Assembly (NCBI GenBank): GCA_002495485.1
Contig: DAFH01000162.1
Coordinates: forward strand, 1-6,727
Source: Candidatus Bathyarchaeota archaeon UBA185
GTDB taxonomy: Archaea; Thermoproteota; Bathyarchaeia; 40CM-2-53-6
Reading direction: 5' to 3'
DNA: 6,727 nt
Part shown: one piece after another, positions 1 through 6,726 of the stretch
Layout: the number at the start of each line of letters is the position of its first letter
How positions within the stretch are numbered: the first letter of the stretch is position 1
Position numbers and translations under genes: made by a program
Notes under the pieces: generated by a model
Told to the model about the DNA's origin: nothing
Seen by the model: the letters and a program-made list of their open reading frames with translations, nothing else
The model's database searches: none

Positions 1-2
1 CA

Positions 3-662
3 TCTGCGCCTGTCGGGCCCTCGGTAAATGGGATCCTATCCACACCATCGGCTCGTATACCTCGAACGGCCAGAGAATGCCGCGAAGTTGCTAGGCATCT
101 TGCTTATAGTATTGTCAGCGGTTTTGTAGAGCACGACAAAGGGCATCTCGACAAGGCTGTCGAATCCTTTTTCCAAGTCTATCTTCATCTCTTTCCTAAC
201 ATCAGTCCTCTCAGTGCCCAGCGCGCTGCCGAGTTGTATGTCAAGACGTGTGTCAAGCAGGATGAGATCGAAGATGATCCCCGGCATACGAGGGCCCAGA
301 TTATTGAAGATCCGCGTTGGGAAGAAGTGAAGAGCATTTTTCTCGAACAGACTAGGACTCTGGGCATTCCCGATGAGTACGCGGAACACACGACAGATTA
401 CTTTAGGTACCACGGTCAACGGGACGATAGATACATCCACCATTGCCTTCAGGCGGATAGAATCTTCACGACTGCCATTATCGGTCACGACTATTGGGCC
501 AAGATACTCGGTTCACTTTACCTCATATGCACGGAATGTCATGACAAGCACGATCTTACCGGCCTGCGGGCCGGCATTGAATTCGCCGCGAAGTATTTCG
601 AGATAATCCTCAAGGCAAGGGCTTTGGGGCAAGGCAGAACACTAATTTCGATCCCAGCCTGA
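3..662 (+). CDS. Hypothetical protein, 3' part only (start outside window)
   Basis: I do not recognise this gene. The frame is open from the left edge to a TGA at 660-662 and gives 219 residues. The only in-frame standard start is a TTG at 234, which would discard a coherent, helix-rich stretch (for example EHDKGHLDKAVESFFQVYL), so the real start is probably upstream of the window. The product looks soluble and mainly helical, rich in charged and aromatic residues, with no membrane segment. His and Cys cluster in the second half: YIHHCLQADR near visible residues 144-153, and CTECHDKH at 176-183. These could bind a metal, but that is inference. The minus-strand frame over the same region (36-488) reads like a shadow. 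The gene converges on the membrane protein gene to its right with 29 bases between them. Confidence is good that it is coding, nil on function. Confidence 0.68.
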   Translation, partial: SAPVGPSVNGILSTPSARIPRTARECREVARHLAYSIVSGFVEHDKGHLDKAVESFFQVYLHLFPNISPLSAQRAAELYVKTCVKQDEIEDDPRHTRAQIIEDPRWEEVKSIFLEQTRTLGIPDEYAEHTTDYFRYHGQRDDRYIHHCLQADRIFTTAIIGHDYWAKILGSLYLICTECHDKHDLTGLRAGIEFAAKYFEIILKARALGQGRTLISIPA

Positions 663-668
663 TTCTCT

Positions 669-689
669 TTTGGAACCCTCTGTTCCGAA
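669..689. terminator. Small hairpin between convergent genes
   Basis: The 29-base gap between the two converging stop codons contains GGAAC (672-676) and GTTCC (682-686) around a 5-base loop. The stem extends outward by one T-G wobble and two T-A pairs (669-671 with 687-689). A run of T precedes it on the plus strand. Its position suits a bidirectional transcript end, but archaeal termination relies mainly on U-tracts and the hairpin is short, so this is tentative. Confidence 0.3.
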
Positions 690-691
690 GG

Positions 692-2515
692 TTAGCGCGG
701 TACGGTGATTTTTCTTCTGACCTCTGGAGCATGGGTACCAGCTTCACAGGTAATCTCGAGGTCAAACATATTCTCGAAAGTTGCTATCGTCTTCTGGTCA
801 TGTGCTTTGGAGTTCATCGAGAATACACCAGTGATTTTGTTTGAGATCATCAACTCGAGAGCTTGGCGGATGAGGGAGTAAGTTCTTTCTGGTCCTATGG
901 TGAAGATGAAGTGTGATATGTTGTCAAAAACAATTGTGAATGATGTGCCCGTATAAGCTTCGATCGTTCTGTTAATTGCGTCAAGAACCAGTGATGTGTC
1001 GTACGAGGGCAACAGGAATAGGTTATCGCTCTCCATTCTGGGATATGATACCCGCGACGTCAACACGAAAATCTTGGTTCCAGGCTGTCGCCGAGCTAGT
1101 GAATAGAGCGGGCTGTCTTTCCGAGTGAAAAGGACCGTTCTCTCGAAGTTAGAAGCTGTCTCAACGAGCAAGGATCCTAGCAGTGACGCATAGTCTCCCT
1201 GAGGGTCGTATTGCACAAGGAGCTTTCTACCGATGATCTCTTCGCGAGGCAGCCCAATCTCACGAGAGAAGCTGTCTTTCGTCTCTGCCATGTCAACCGT
1301 TCGAATCTTTTTCTCTAGTCTCGATAGAAATGCCTCTTCTCCTCTGAAGGCTGCTGAGTCCAAGACCATCAGGGCATGTAATTGGTGGTCAGCAGTCGTC
1401 CACTTGGGGTCCATCAGATGGTCCACGAATTTCTGGACTGGGCGAATTGAGAAGTCGTCGTAGTCGAGGACGATTCTTAGACCTTCACTTCCGAGTGTTT
1501 TTGCTTCAGTCAGAAGTTGGTGCACTGCTTGAAGGGGAGTTTCATCGAACAGGCCTCTCTTTGGATACGCGCTTGCTAGGGGAAGAACTCTGAATGCGCC
1601 TGTCAGCATCGTTCTTGTAGCGTCGATTCCCTCTCGTGAGAGTCCGTCGGCGACCATCGTTACATCACCGCTGTGGAAGTAGATCACTCGCTCTCGCTGG
1701 TTTATCCCTTCGACGATATACTTTGCGATCGGAGCGAACTTGTTGTCTCCATGGCCGTGAAGCAAGATCACCTGATCGTAGTGAGACGCATTCGGTGAGG
1801 ATTCTAGAGAGGGGACAACCTCAAGGAAGGCCTTGAGGAATGTTGGTTTTCGAAAGGCTTGAACTGCAACGATGATGAGTGCTACTGAGAACAAATTCGT
1901 TGGTCCCAAAATGTTGAGTCCATAGGATAGGGAGCCAAAACCCACAACGAGCGTTGCACTGATTACGCCGAACGAGATGGCGATGACTTTGAGAGAATGC
2001 CTGACATCTTTGTCTCTTACGAGGGCACTGCGCCGAGTGAGCGCGGCTAGTGGGTAGACGGTGAAAACGACGACGACTGCCACTCCAATTACCACAAGCG
2101 AAGACGAGATTGCTGCTAATGGCAGCGCGACGTTGTCGACCGGATAAGTTGACATGATCGATACTGGTGCAACGCCCTGACCGGACCACACGTCAACGAG
2201 TGTGAATATCATTGGAATAAGGTACAAGGCGTACGCGAGGAATATGCGCCGGAATGGTCTGGAGAAGAATCTCCTCGGTGAGAGAGGCTCAGGGTATACG
2301 AACAGTTTTGTCGCAACGTACCCCCAAATGATGGCGATCAGAGCCCCTGATGTAGCGATTCCCTGAATTCCAATCTGCTGGAAGGTCGACTGGGGAGTGA
2401 AAATCAGAATCAGGCCTGCTACGGGGAAGGCGAGAAATATCAAGTAGATTGCGACGAAGTAGTTCTTGTAGGACTGAAAGTAGGTCAGCGGGTCTCTTGC
2501 GAGTAGGAATATCAT
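692..2515 (-). CDS. Multi-pass membrane protein with MEDS-like and DUF835-like domains
   Basis: Predicted membrane-anchored signalling or sensory protein of 607 residues. The N-terminal third is hydrophobic, with about six helices (near 20-40, 50-70, 90-108, 127-155, 172-200 and 205-220). A soluble domain at about 245-400 resembles MEDS (VILLHGHGDNKFAPIAKYI, then RERVIYFHSGD, and RIVLDYDDF as a Walker B-like strand). A second domain at about 428-595 resembles the DUF835/KaiC-like family (LLVQYDPQGDY, VLFTRKDSPLY, TIVFDNISHFIF, then a conserved AHD). Neither has a Walker A GKT/S motif, so ATPase activity is unlikely. These families are known from archaeal sensory proteins; ligand and partner are unknown. 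The ATG at 2515 lacks a Shine-Dalgarno, and the frame stays open upstream to a TAG at 2587-2585, encoding LNAASIIADAIMIFLLA, a likely extra first helix. The start may therefore be non-standard, such as CTG at 2548. It lies 189 bases downstream of TFB in the same direction. The gene is sure, the domain names likely, the role inferred. Confidence 0.85.
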   Translation of the reverse strand: MIFLLARDPLTYFQSYKNYFVAIYLIFLAFPVAGLILIFTPQSTFQQIGIQGIATSGALIAIIWGYVATKLFVYPEPLSPRRFFSRPFRRIFLAYALYLIPMIFTLVDVWSGQGVAPVSIMSTYPVDNVALPLAAISSSLVVIGVAVVVVFTVYPLAALTRRSALVRDKDVRHSLKVIAISFGVISATLVVGFGSLSYGLNILGPTNLFSVALIIVAVQAFRKPTFLKAFLEVVPSLESSPNASHYDQVILLHGHGDNKFAPIAKYIVEGINQRERVIYFHSGDVTMVADGLSREGIDATRTMLTGAFRVLPLASAYPKRGLFDETPLQAVHQLLTEAKTLGSEGLRIVLDYDDFSIRPVQKFVDHLMDPKWTTADHQLHALMVLDSAAFRGEEAFLSRLEKKIRTVDMAETKDSFSREIGLPREEIIGRKLLVQYDPQGDYASLLGSLLVETASNFERTVLFTRKDSPLYSLARRQPGTKIFVLTSRVSYPRMESDNLFLLPSYDTSLVLDAINRTIEAYTGTSFTIVFDNISHFIFTIGPERTYSLIRQALELMISNKITGVFSMNSKAHDQKTIATFENMFDLEITCEAGTHAPEVRRKITVPR

Positions 2516-2629
2516 TATGGCGTCCGCTATGATTGAGGCAGCGTTCAGAGTGGCATCTATGTATGGTAGCGTATTCCCGGGCCTCTAGGCACAACCTGCG
2601 CCAGCTCTTCCGATTGCTGGCTTCTTACC

Positions 2630-2643
2630 CTCCTTGCAAGGAG
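2630..2643. repeat. Perfect 14-bp palindrome in intergenic gap
   Basis: CTCCTTGCAAGGAG is identical to its reverse complement. It sits in the 189-base gap between the TFB stop and the annotated start of the membrane protein, about 115 bases upstream of that start. The position suits a binding site for a dimeric regulator. On the minus strand it also carries a GGAGG core, but no start codon follows at a suitable distance. Function is inferred from symmetry and position only. Confidence 0.4.
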
Positions 2644-2704
2644 AGGCACCCATGTAGCGGGGTTTAGAATGACGTTACTCGGTCGGATGGTGAGGAGTGA
2701 CAGT

Positions 2705-3733
2705 CTAGGCTACGTCGGGTAGTCCCAGAGACTTCGCGGCTGTTTTTAGATCTCTCATACGGCTTCGAATCGTTACTTCAGAAACGCCGGCTGCCTTCGC
2801 CAGGTCACGTTGCATTACCATGGAACCTCTAATTCGAGCGGCAAGGTCCAAGGCTGCGGCTGCCAGTCCATCCGGGTCTTTCCCAACATTGACTCGCAGT
2901 CTGATAGCTTCTCGCAGAATTTTGCCGGCAAGCATCTCCGTCTGAGAGTCTGCACCGGCACGGGAGGCGATCTTTGACACCCTCTTGAGAGGGTCCTCAA
3001 TTGCCATTGTGACGTCGAGCGACCGAACCAACGCTCTGTAGTAATGAGCGAGAAGTTTTCTGCTCATGCCAGATGCTTTGGCAATCTCGCTTAGCGAGCG
3101 TGGCACGTCTGTGAGTCGGCAGGCTGCATAGGTCGACGCGGCTACCATTCCATTAATCGGTCGTCCCCTTACGAGTCCTTTGTTGAGTGCTCGGCGGTAC
3201 ATCAGTGCGGCTCTCTCCGTTACGACTTCAGGCAGGTTGAGTCTACCCGAGAGTCCTCTGAGCTGGCTCATTGCTCGCGACAGATTCCGAGCCATCGATG
3301 AGCCGGCCGATGCTCTTAGCTGGGTCCGCCTTAGCCGCCAGAGTTGGAGTCTCTCGTCAGCGCTGAGATTCCGGTTAGACGCCTGGGCTCTCGAGATGAT
3401 CGTGGATAGGTTCTTGTCGAAGGCGGAGAATCTTCCCGGGGGCCCTGACTGGCTTTCCAGAAGACCCTCCTCGGTGCGTCTGGGCACTGGAGCAGCATAC
3501 TGCTCGGTTGGGTCAGATAGTACGAATCCGCAGTTGGTGCAGATGACCTCCCCGGTCTCCGCATCCCTCACTAGGCTGGGGCTTCCACAATTGGGACAGA
3601 CGTAGTGTCCCACCTCGTCCCGGGGTCTTGTCCTCCGCCCGCTCATGATCCGTCCCTGGACGGGATAGGTCTGCGGGGTCTGAGCTGTGCCGAGCTGGTC
3701 CTTTTCCGGTGTGACAGTGGAAGTACCGGCCAT
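2705..3733 (-). CDS. tfb: Archaeal transcription initiation factor B (TFB)
   Basis: TFB bridges TBP-bound promoter DNA and RNA polymerase during archaeal initiation and reads the BRE. Numbered from the ATG at 3733 (342 residues), a zinc ribbon has C46, C49, C65 and C68 (YVCPNCG, VICTNCG). The linker GPPGRFSAFDKNLST (about 97-111) matches the family's G-x-P...DKxLST segment. Cyclin repeat 1 lies at about 148-240, including GLVRGRPINGMVAAS and YAACRL. Repeat 2 lies at about 245-337, with GKDPDGLAAAAL and the DNA-recognition helix GVSEVTIRSRMRDL. The usual B-reader signature (GPEWRxF) is missing between ribbon and core, so this may be a specialised paralog. Starts are ambiguous: the frame is open to a TTG at 3763, there are ATGs at 3754, 3733 and 3646, and a TATA-like element lies at 3745-3750. 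ATG 3646 would give 313 residues beginning MSGRRTRPRDEV. The family is certain, the start is not. Confidence 0.93.
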   Translation of the reverse strand: MAGTSTVTPEKDQLGTAQTPQTYPVQGRIMSGRRTRPRDEVGHYVCPNCGSPSLVRDAETGEVICTNCGFVLSDPTEQYAAPVPRRTEEGLLESQSGPPGRFSAFDKNLSTIISRAQASNRNLSADERLQLWRLRRTQLRASAGSSMARNLSRAMSQLRGLSGRLNLPEVVTERAALMYRRALNKGLVRGRPINGMVAASTYAACRLTDVPRSLSEIAKASGMSRKLLAHYYRALVRSLDVTMAIEDPLKRVSKIASRAGADSQTEMLAGKILREAIRLRVNVGKDPDGLAAAALDLAARIRGSMVMQRDLAKAAGVSEVTIRSRMRDLKTAAKSLGLPDVA

Positions 3734-3744
3734 CTCTGACAGTC

Positions 3745-3750
3745 TATATA
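3745..3750. promoter_or_regulatory. TATATA box between divergent TFB and DUF2892 genes
   Basis: TATATA is symmetric and lies between the divergent starts, so TBP could serve either side. With the usual archaeal spacing of about 26 bases from box centre to transcription start, transcripts would begin near 3774 on the plus strand and near 3721 on the minus strand. The plus-strand gene would then most simply start at ATG 3800, with a leader of about 26 bases. TFB would start at ATG 3646, with a leader of about 75 bases. No clear purine-rich BRE is seen beside it, so this rests on composition and position. Confidence 0.45.
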
Positions 3751-3763
3751 CCATGGGGGGCAA

Positions 3764-4195
3764 ATGAAGCTTGTTACTGCTTTCGCAAAATGGTCTGAAA
3801 TGAGCCCCGAATACGTGCCCGGAAAGTGCAACATCGGCACCCGAGGCAGGGCCATACGGGTCTCCACAGGAGCCGTCCTTATCGCACTATCGGTAATCCT
3901 CCGGCTAACCCTGCTAGAACAGGTTTTTTGGGCGGCCAGACTAGTCTTGGTTGTACCGATCTACGTCGGACTGCTAGCCGTGCTGGAGGGCTCAACGTCG
4001 TTCTGCGTCCTCCACGCCGCTCGCGGGACCTACGATTTCAATGAACCGATGGGATTCGCCTCCAACCGATCCGAGACACTCGGCAGAGTTGGCTCCGTCG
4101 AATGGAAGAAGGAAGACAGGCGAAAGGCGCTGAGAATGCACGCGGAAGCCGCACTAGGCTCCATTCTGTTGGGGGTTCTACTCGCCCTTACCTAG
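3764..4195 (+). CDS. Small membrane protein, DUF2892 / YgaP transmembrane-domain type
   Basis: A protein of 143 residues from ATG 3764, or 131 from ATG 3800. The stretch GKCNIGTRGRAIRVSTGAV (about 20-38) followed by two hydrophobic helices (about 33-50 and 57-74) and SFCVLHAARGTYDF (79-92) fits the DUF2892 pattern: Cys-Asn-x-Gly, two Arg, a TM pair, then a Phe-Cys turn. That domain is known as the membrane part of the YgaP rhodanese and as a stand-alone protein; its activity is poorly defined. The two Cys (22 and 81) may face each other at the membrane surface, but that is inference. Unlike typical short members it has a polar C-terminal extension (about 93-125) and a third hydrophobic segment at 127-143. 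ATG 3800 places the conserved Cys nine residues after Met, as is usual, and fits the TATATA box better. The 3' end overlaps the oxidase gene, which runs the other way, by 18 bases. Confidence 0.78.
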   Translation: MKLVTAFAKWSEMSPEYVPGKCNIGTRGRAIRVSTGAVLIALSVILRLTLLEQVFWAARLVLVVPIYVGLLAVLEGSTSFCVLHAARGTYDFNEPMGFASNRSETLGRVGSVEWKKEDRRKALRMHAEAALGSILLGVLLALT

Positions 4196-5335
4196 ATGAG
4201 CCCCTAGGACCGGCTTCCTTCGCTTAGACCTTTTAGCGGTGAATCTTTCCAGATTGAAGCTCGGATCCTCGTCCAATGTTAGTTGTGCTAGCAGCTGCCC
4301 GATTAGTGGTGCGAATTTGAACCCGTGTCCGGAAAATCCGTACCCGTAGACTATTTTCGAGTCCTCGGGGTCTCTGTCGATGACAAAGTCCGAGTTCTCT
4401 GTCATGTCGTAGAGACAGACTTTGGTACGGACGACTTCGCCGTCCGCTAATGCCGGAACGAATCGTTTGCAGGCTTCTCTACAACTGGAGATTTGTTCGT
4501 CGTCAACCGACCTGTTCGCCCTGTCTGGGTCGACCGCTTCGGACAGCTCTTTCGGAGACACCTTTACCGCGTCAATTCCTCCCGCAGGCAGACCATAATG
4601 CTCGTCAGTGAAGAAGACAGGACATTTCTCGGGACGAAACAGGTCCAGTCTGTTTAGCGGCCGGAAGTAGACAAGTTGCTGGCGCGTGGGTGTAATCCGA
4701 GCCAGTCTGTCTTCCAGTAGGCTGTTGGTCCAAGGTCCGGTGGTCACGACAAGCTTTCGAAACTCTATCGTCTGACCCTCCTCCGTTGTCACGTGAGGAC
4801 GGTCACTCGAGACTACCTTCCTCGCTGTCGCTTTGGCGAACCTTACACCGTGGGACTCTGCCAGCGAGTGGAACGTGTGGAGAGCCTTTGAAGCCAGCAA
4901 GAGTCCTCCGTGATGGTCGAAGAATCCTTCTGGGGCTCGGAATTGGGGGAATCGGCTTTCCAATTCCTCCTTGTCGAGTCTGTCTGCTCCAAGTCCCATT
5001 CGGGATAACGTCTTGAAGCTGGCTTCGTTGAAGCCGTTCGAGTTACTGTTCTGGCCTTGGAGAAGTATGAGGCCCGTGGGGATGAGAAGTTTCTGTCCGG
5101 ACTTGCGTTCTAGCATGGTCCAGAGATCGAGACTGCTGACGGTCATCTTGGTGTACAGTTCGTCACTCCCATAGGAGCAACGGAAGACGCGGTTCACATC
5201 GTTCGAACTGCAGAAATCGTTTCCAACTCCATAACGGTCCAGAACGAGAACTTTGGAATTTGTGCTCTTGCAAATATTGTAGGCTGTGGCAAGGCCCATA
5301 ATTCCTCCGCCTAGGATGCAGACGTCAGTCTTCAT
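4178..5335 (-). CDS. FAD-dependent amine oxidase, monomeric sarcosine oxidase (MSOX/MTOX) family
   Basis: Predicted cytosolic flavoenzyme of 385 residues, the usual length for monomeric sarcosine or N-methyltryptophan oxidases. These oxidise secondary amines with O2, releasing H2O2 and, from N-methyl substrates, formaldehyde. The N-terminus has the Rossmann FAD motif ILGGGIMGLATAY (7-19) and an acidic strand end (VLVLDR). NRVFRCSYG (48-56) matches the family's substrate-side arginines, R49 and R52. KVCLYDMTENSDFVID (305-320) carries Cys307 at the place of the cysteine that binds FAD covalently in MSOX. GFSGHGFKFAP (333-343) carries Lys340, matching the lysine tied to O2 activation. By my unaided alignment, the MSOX His45 position is Asn45 and the His269 region (VKVSPKE, 257-263) lacks His, so the substrate may not be sarcosine. 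The start ATG overlaps the permease stop as ATGA, indicating translational coupling. Family is secure, substrate unknown. Confidence 0.9.
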   Translation of the reverse strand: MKTDVCILGGGIMGLATAYNICKSTNSKVLVLDRYGVGNDFCSSNDVNRVFRCSYGSDELYTKMTVSSLDLWTMLERKSGQKLLIPTGLILLQGQNSNSNGFNEASFKTLSRMGLGADRLDKEELESRFPQFRAPEGFFDHHGGLLLASKALHTFHSLAESHGVRFAKATARKVVSSDRPHVTTEEGQTIEFRKLVVTTGPWTNSLLEDRLARITPTRQQLVYFRPLNRLDLFRPEKCPVFFTDEHYGLPAGGIDAVKVSPKELSEAVDPDRANRSVDDEQISSCREACKRFVPALADGEVVRTKVCLYDMTENSDFVIDRDPEDSKIVYGYGFSGHGFKFAPLIGQLLAQLTLDEDPSFNLERFTAKRSKRRKPVLGAHLGKGE

Positions 5336-6726
5336 TGCGTGGACTTCACCGAATTTTCTGTCGACGATCTCGACCGATCACCCGGGTGCCAGTCCCGTTT
5401 GTAGAAGAAGCCGGCTGCGGCAAATGCGAGGCTGATGATTATCAGCAGTCCGACAAATGGGATCATGACTATCGAGATCAGAAGGGAGATCCATGGGAAT
5501 GATCCTTTGACGCCTTTGATCTTCAAGAGTTTGATGCCGGAGAGTGAACCTATGAGGTATACGAGGATGGCTGCACCGCTCGGGATGAGTAGCTCGGTCG
5601 CTAGGTCCACGTTCAACATGTAGAAGATGATTAGGGTAAGCCATACGAGTCCCATGAGCAATAAGAGTGTCCTGTATGGAACCGCGGTCTTGGGATGGAT
5701 CTTGTTGAGGAACTTGGGTAGACCTCCTTCGCTGGAGGCCGCGTAGAAAACTCTCGACATGCCCGTTGTGTACGCATTGACTGTGCTGAAGATTATAGCT
5801 AGAGCGAGTATTGCTGTTCCAATAGCGCCATAGGTTCCGATCGCGTTGGATAGCATGGCGGCGAACGGCGCAATGCTTCCTCCAGCTTTGTAGGATTGCG
5901 TCCCGATGGTAGCAACGGCAACTGCGACATAGAGCGCGCCAATGATAGCGACGCTAAAGATGATGCTTCGATGGAAATCCTTCTTCGGGTCTTTGAATTC
6001 CTCTGCGACATTGGAGACATTTTCGTAGCCAAGATATGACCAGAAGATCAGCGCGGCGCTCACTCCGATAGGGAGTAACCCATTGGGAAAGAAGGGCGAG
6101 AAGCTGGTCGTCCTGATCGATGGGACTGACGCTATTACGGCTGTGACGAGTAGTGCTACGATGGCTATGATAACTGCTAGCTGGACTCGGCTGCTTACGA
6201 CTATTCCCTGATAGTTGACTACGAACGCGACCAGCATGATGACGCCAGCGATTGTGTAGATGGCTGCTCTGCTCATGGGTACAGCATAGGCCAGGTAGGA
6301 GGCGGCGATGACCGTGACGACTGGTGCTCCCGAGATGTACCATATGATGAATAGCCAGCTGACGGAGTTTGCGACTCGAGGTCCTAGGCTCTCCTTGGCG
6401 AAGCCGTAGACTCCTCCTGACTCGGGTCTGCGAGCGGAAAGGCTTGCGAACGTGTAGGCGAGAGGATAGCTGGCGAGTGAGAGGCCGATCCAAGCGATCA
6501 GAGATGCTGGTCCCGCTATCTTGGCAGCCAGTCCCGGAAGGACGAGTATGCCCGATCCCAAGACCGAGCTCATGTAGAGGGCGACCGCGTAGCGTGTTGT
6601 CACTACTTTGCGCAGGCCGCTGTCGGAACTGGACGTGCTAGCTTTCTCCGTTCGAGACCAGCGCACGCTTTGGCTTTGATAAGTGTGGTCCGGCAGACGC
6701 TGGCGGACCACACTTATCAAAGCCAA
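5332..6726 (-). CDS. APC-superfamily amino acid permease (5' end uncertain)
   Basis: Predicted 12-helix secondary transporter taking up amino acids or amines with a cation. The helix 1 motif SSVLGSGILVLPG (residues 53-65) is the glycine-rich substrate loop of APC transporters. The helix 6 region FWSYLGYENVSNVAEEF (228-244) followed by KDPKKD is the classic amino acid permease signature. PESGGVYGFAKE (101-112) and the GLPKFLNKIHPKTAVPYR loop (335-352) also fit. The frame is open to the right edge (TTG at 6726, 464 residues), but the first part crosses a fold-back-like inverted repeat. A more credible start is GTG at 6666 (444 residues), with GTG at 6603 also possible. The tail ends in TGA overlapping the oxidase ATG, so the two form an operon and the oxidase probably acts on what the permease imports. 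The exact substrate is unknown. Confidence 0.9.
   Translation of the reverse strand: MALISVVRQRLPDHTYQSQSVRWSRTEKASTSSSDSGLRKVVTTRYAVALYMSSVLGSGILVLPGLAAKIAGPASLIAWIGLSLASYPLAYTFASLSARRPESGGVYGFAKESLGPRVANSVSWLFIIWYISGAPVVTVIAASYLAYAVPMSRAAIYTIAGVIMLVAFVVNYQGIVVSSRVQLAVIIAIVALLVTAVIASVPSIRTTSFSPFFPNGLLPIGVSAALIFWSYLGYENVSNVAEEFKDPKKDFHRSIIFSVAIIGALYVAVAVATIGTQSYKAGGSIAPFAAMLSNAIGTYGAIGTAILALAIIFSTVNAYTTGMSRVFYAASSEGGLPKFLNKIHPKTAVPYRTLLLLMGLVWLTLIIFYMLNVDLATELLIPSGAAILVYLIGSLSGIKLLKIKGVKGSFPWISLLISIVMIPFVGLLIIISLAFAAAGFFYKRDWHPGDRSRSSTENSVKSTQ

Noticed and set aside
36..488. 150-residue minus-strand open frame at the left edge
   Set aside because: It is antisense to the more convincing plus-strand frame and has no recognisable motif or coherent composition.
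528..542. CXXCH-type heme c motif (CTECH) in the partial left-hand gene
   Set aside because: It is a single motif in a soluble-looking, highly charged protein with no visible export signal. It is more likely chance or a metal site.
1821..2189. Minus-strand frame rich in Arg, Ser and His inside the membrane protein gene
   Set aside because: It is an out-of-frame shadow of the helix-coding region; the in-frame product has clear helices and domains.
2585..2587. In-frame TAG between ATG 2653 and the membrane protein, as possible pyrrolysine readthrough
   Set aside because: TAG also ends the TFB, oxidase and DUF2892 genes here, so it acts as an ordinary stop. The 22 codons upstream do not look like part of a membrane protein.
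2980..2993. Inverted repeat CCCTCT-TG-AGAGGG
   Set aside because: It lies within conserved TFB coding sequence and is short, so it is explained by codon content.
5954..6493. 179-residue minus-strand frame inside the permease gene
   Set aside because: It is a basic, low-complexity shadow of the permease helices, with no independent start signal.
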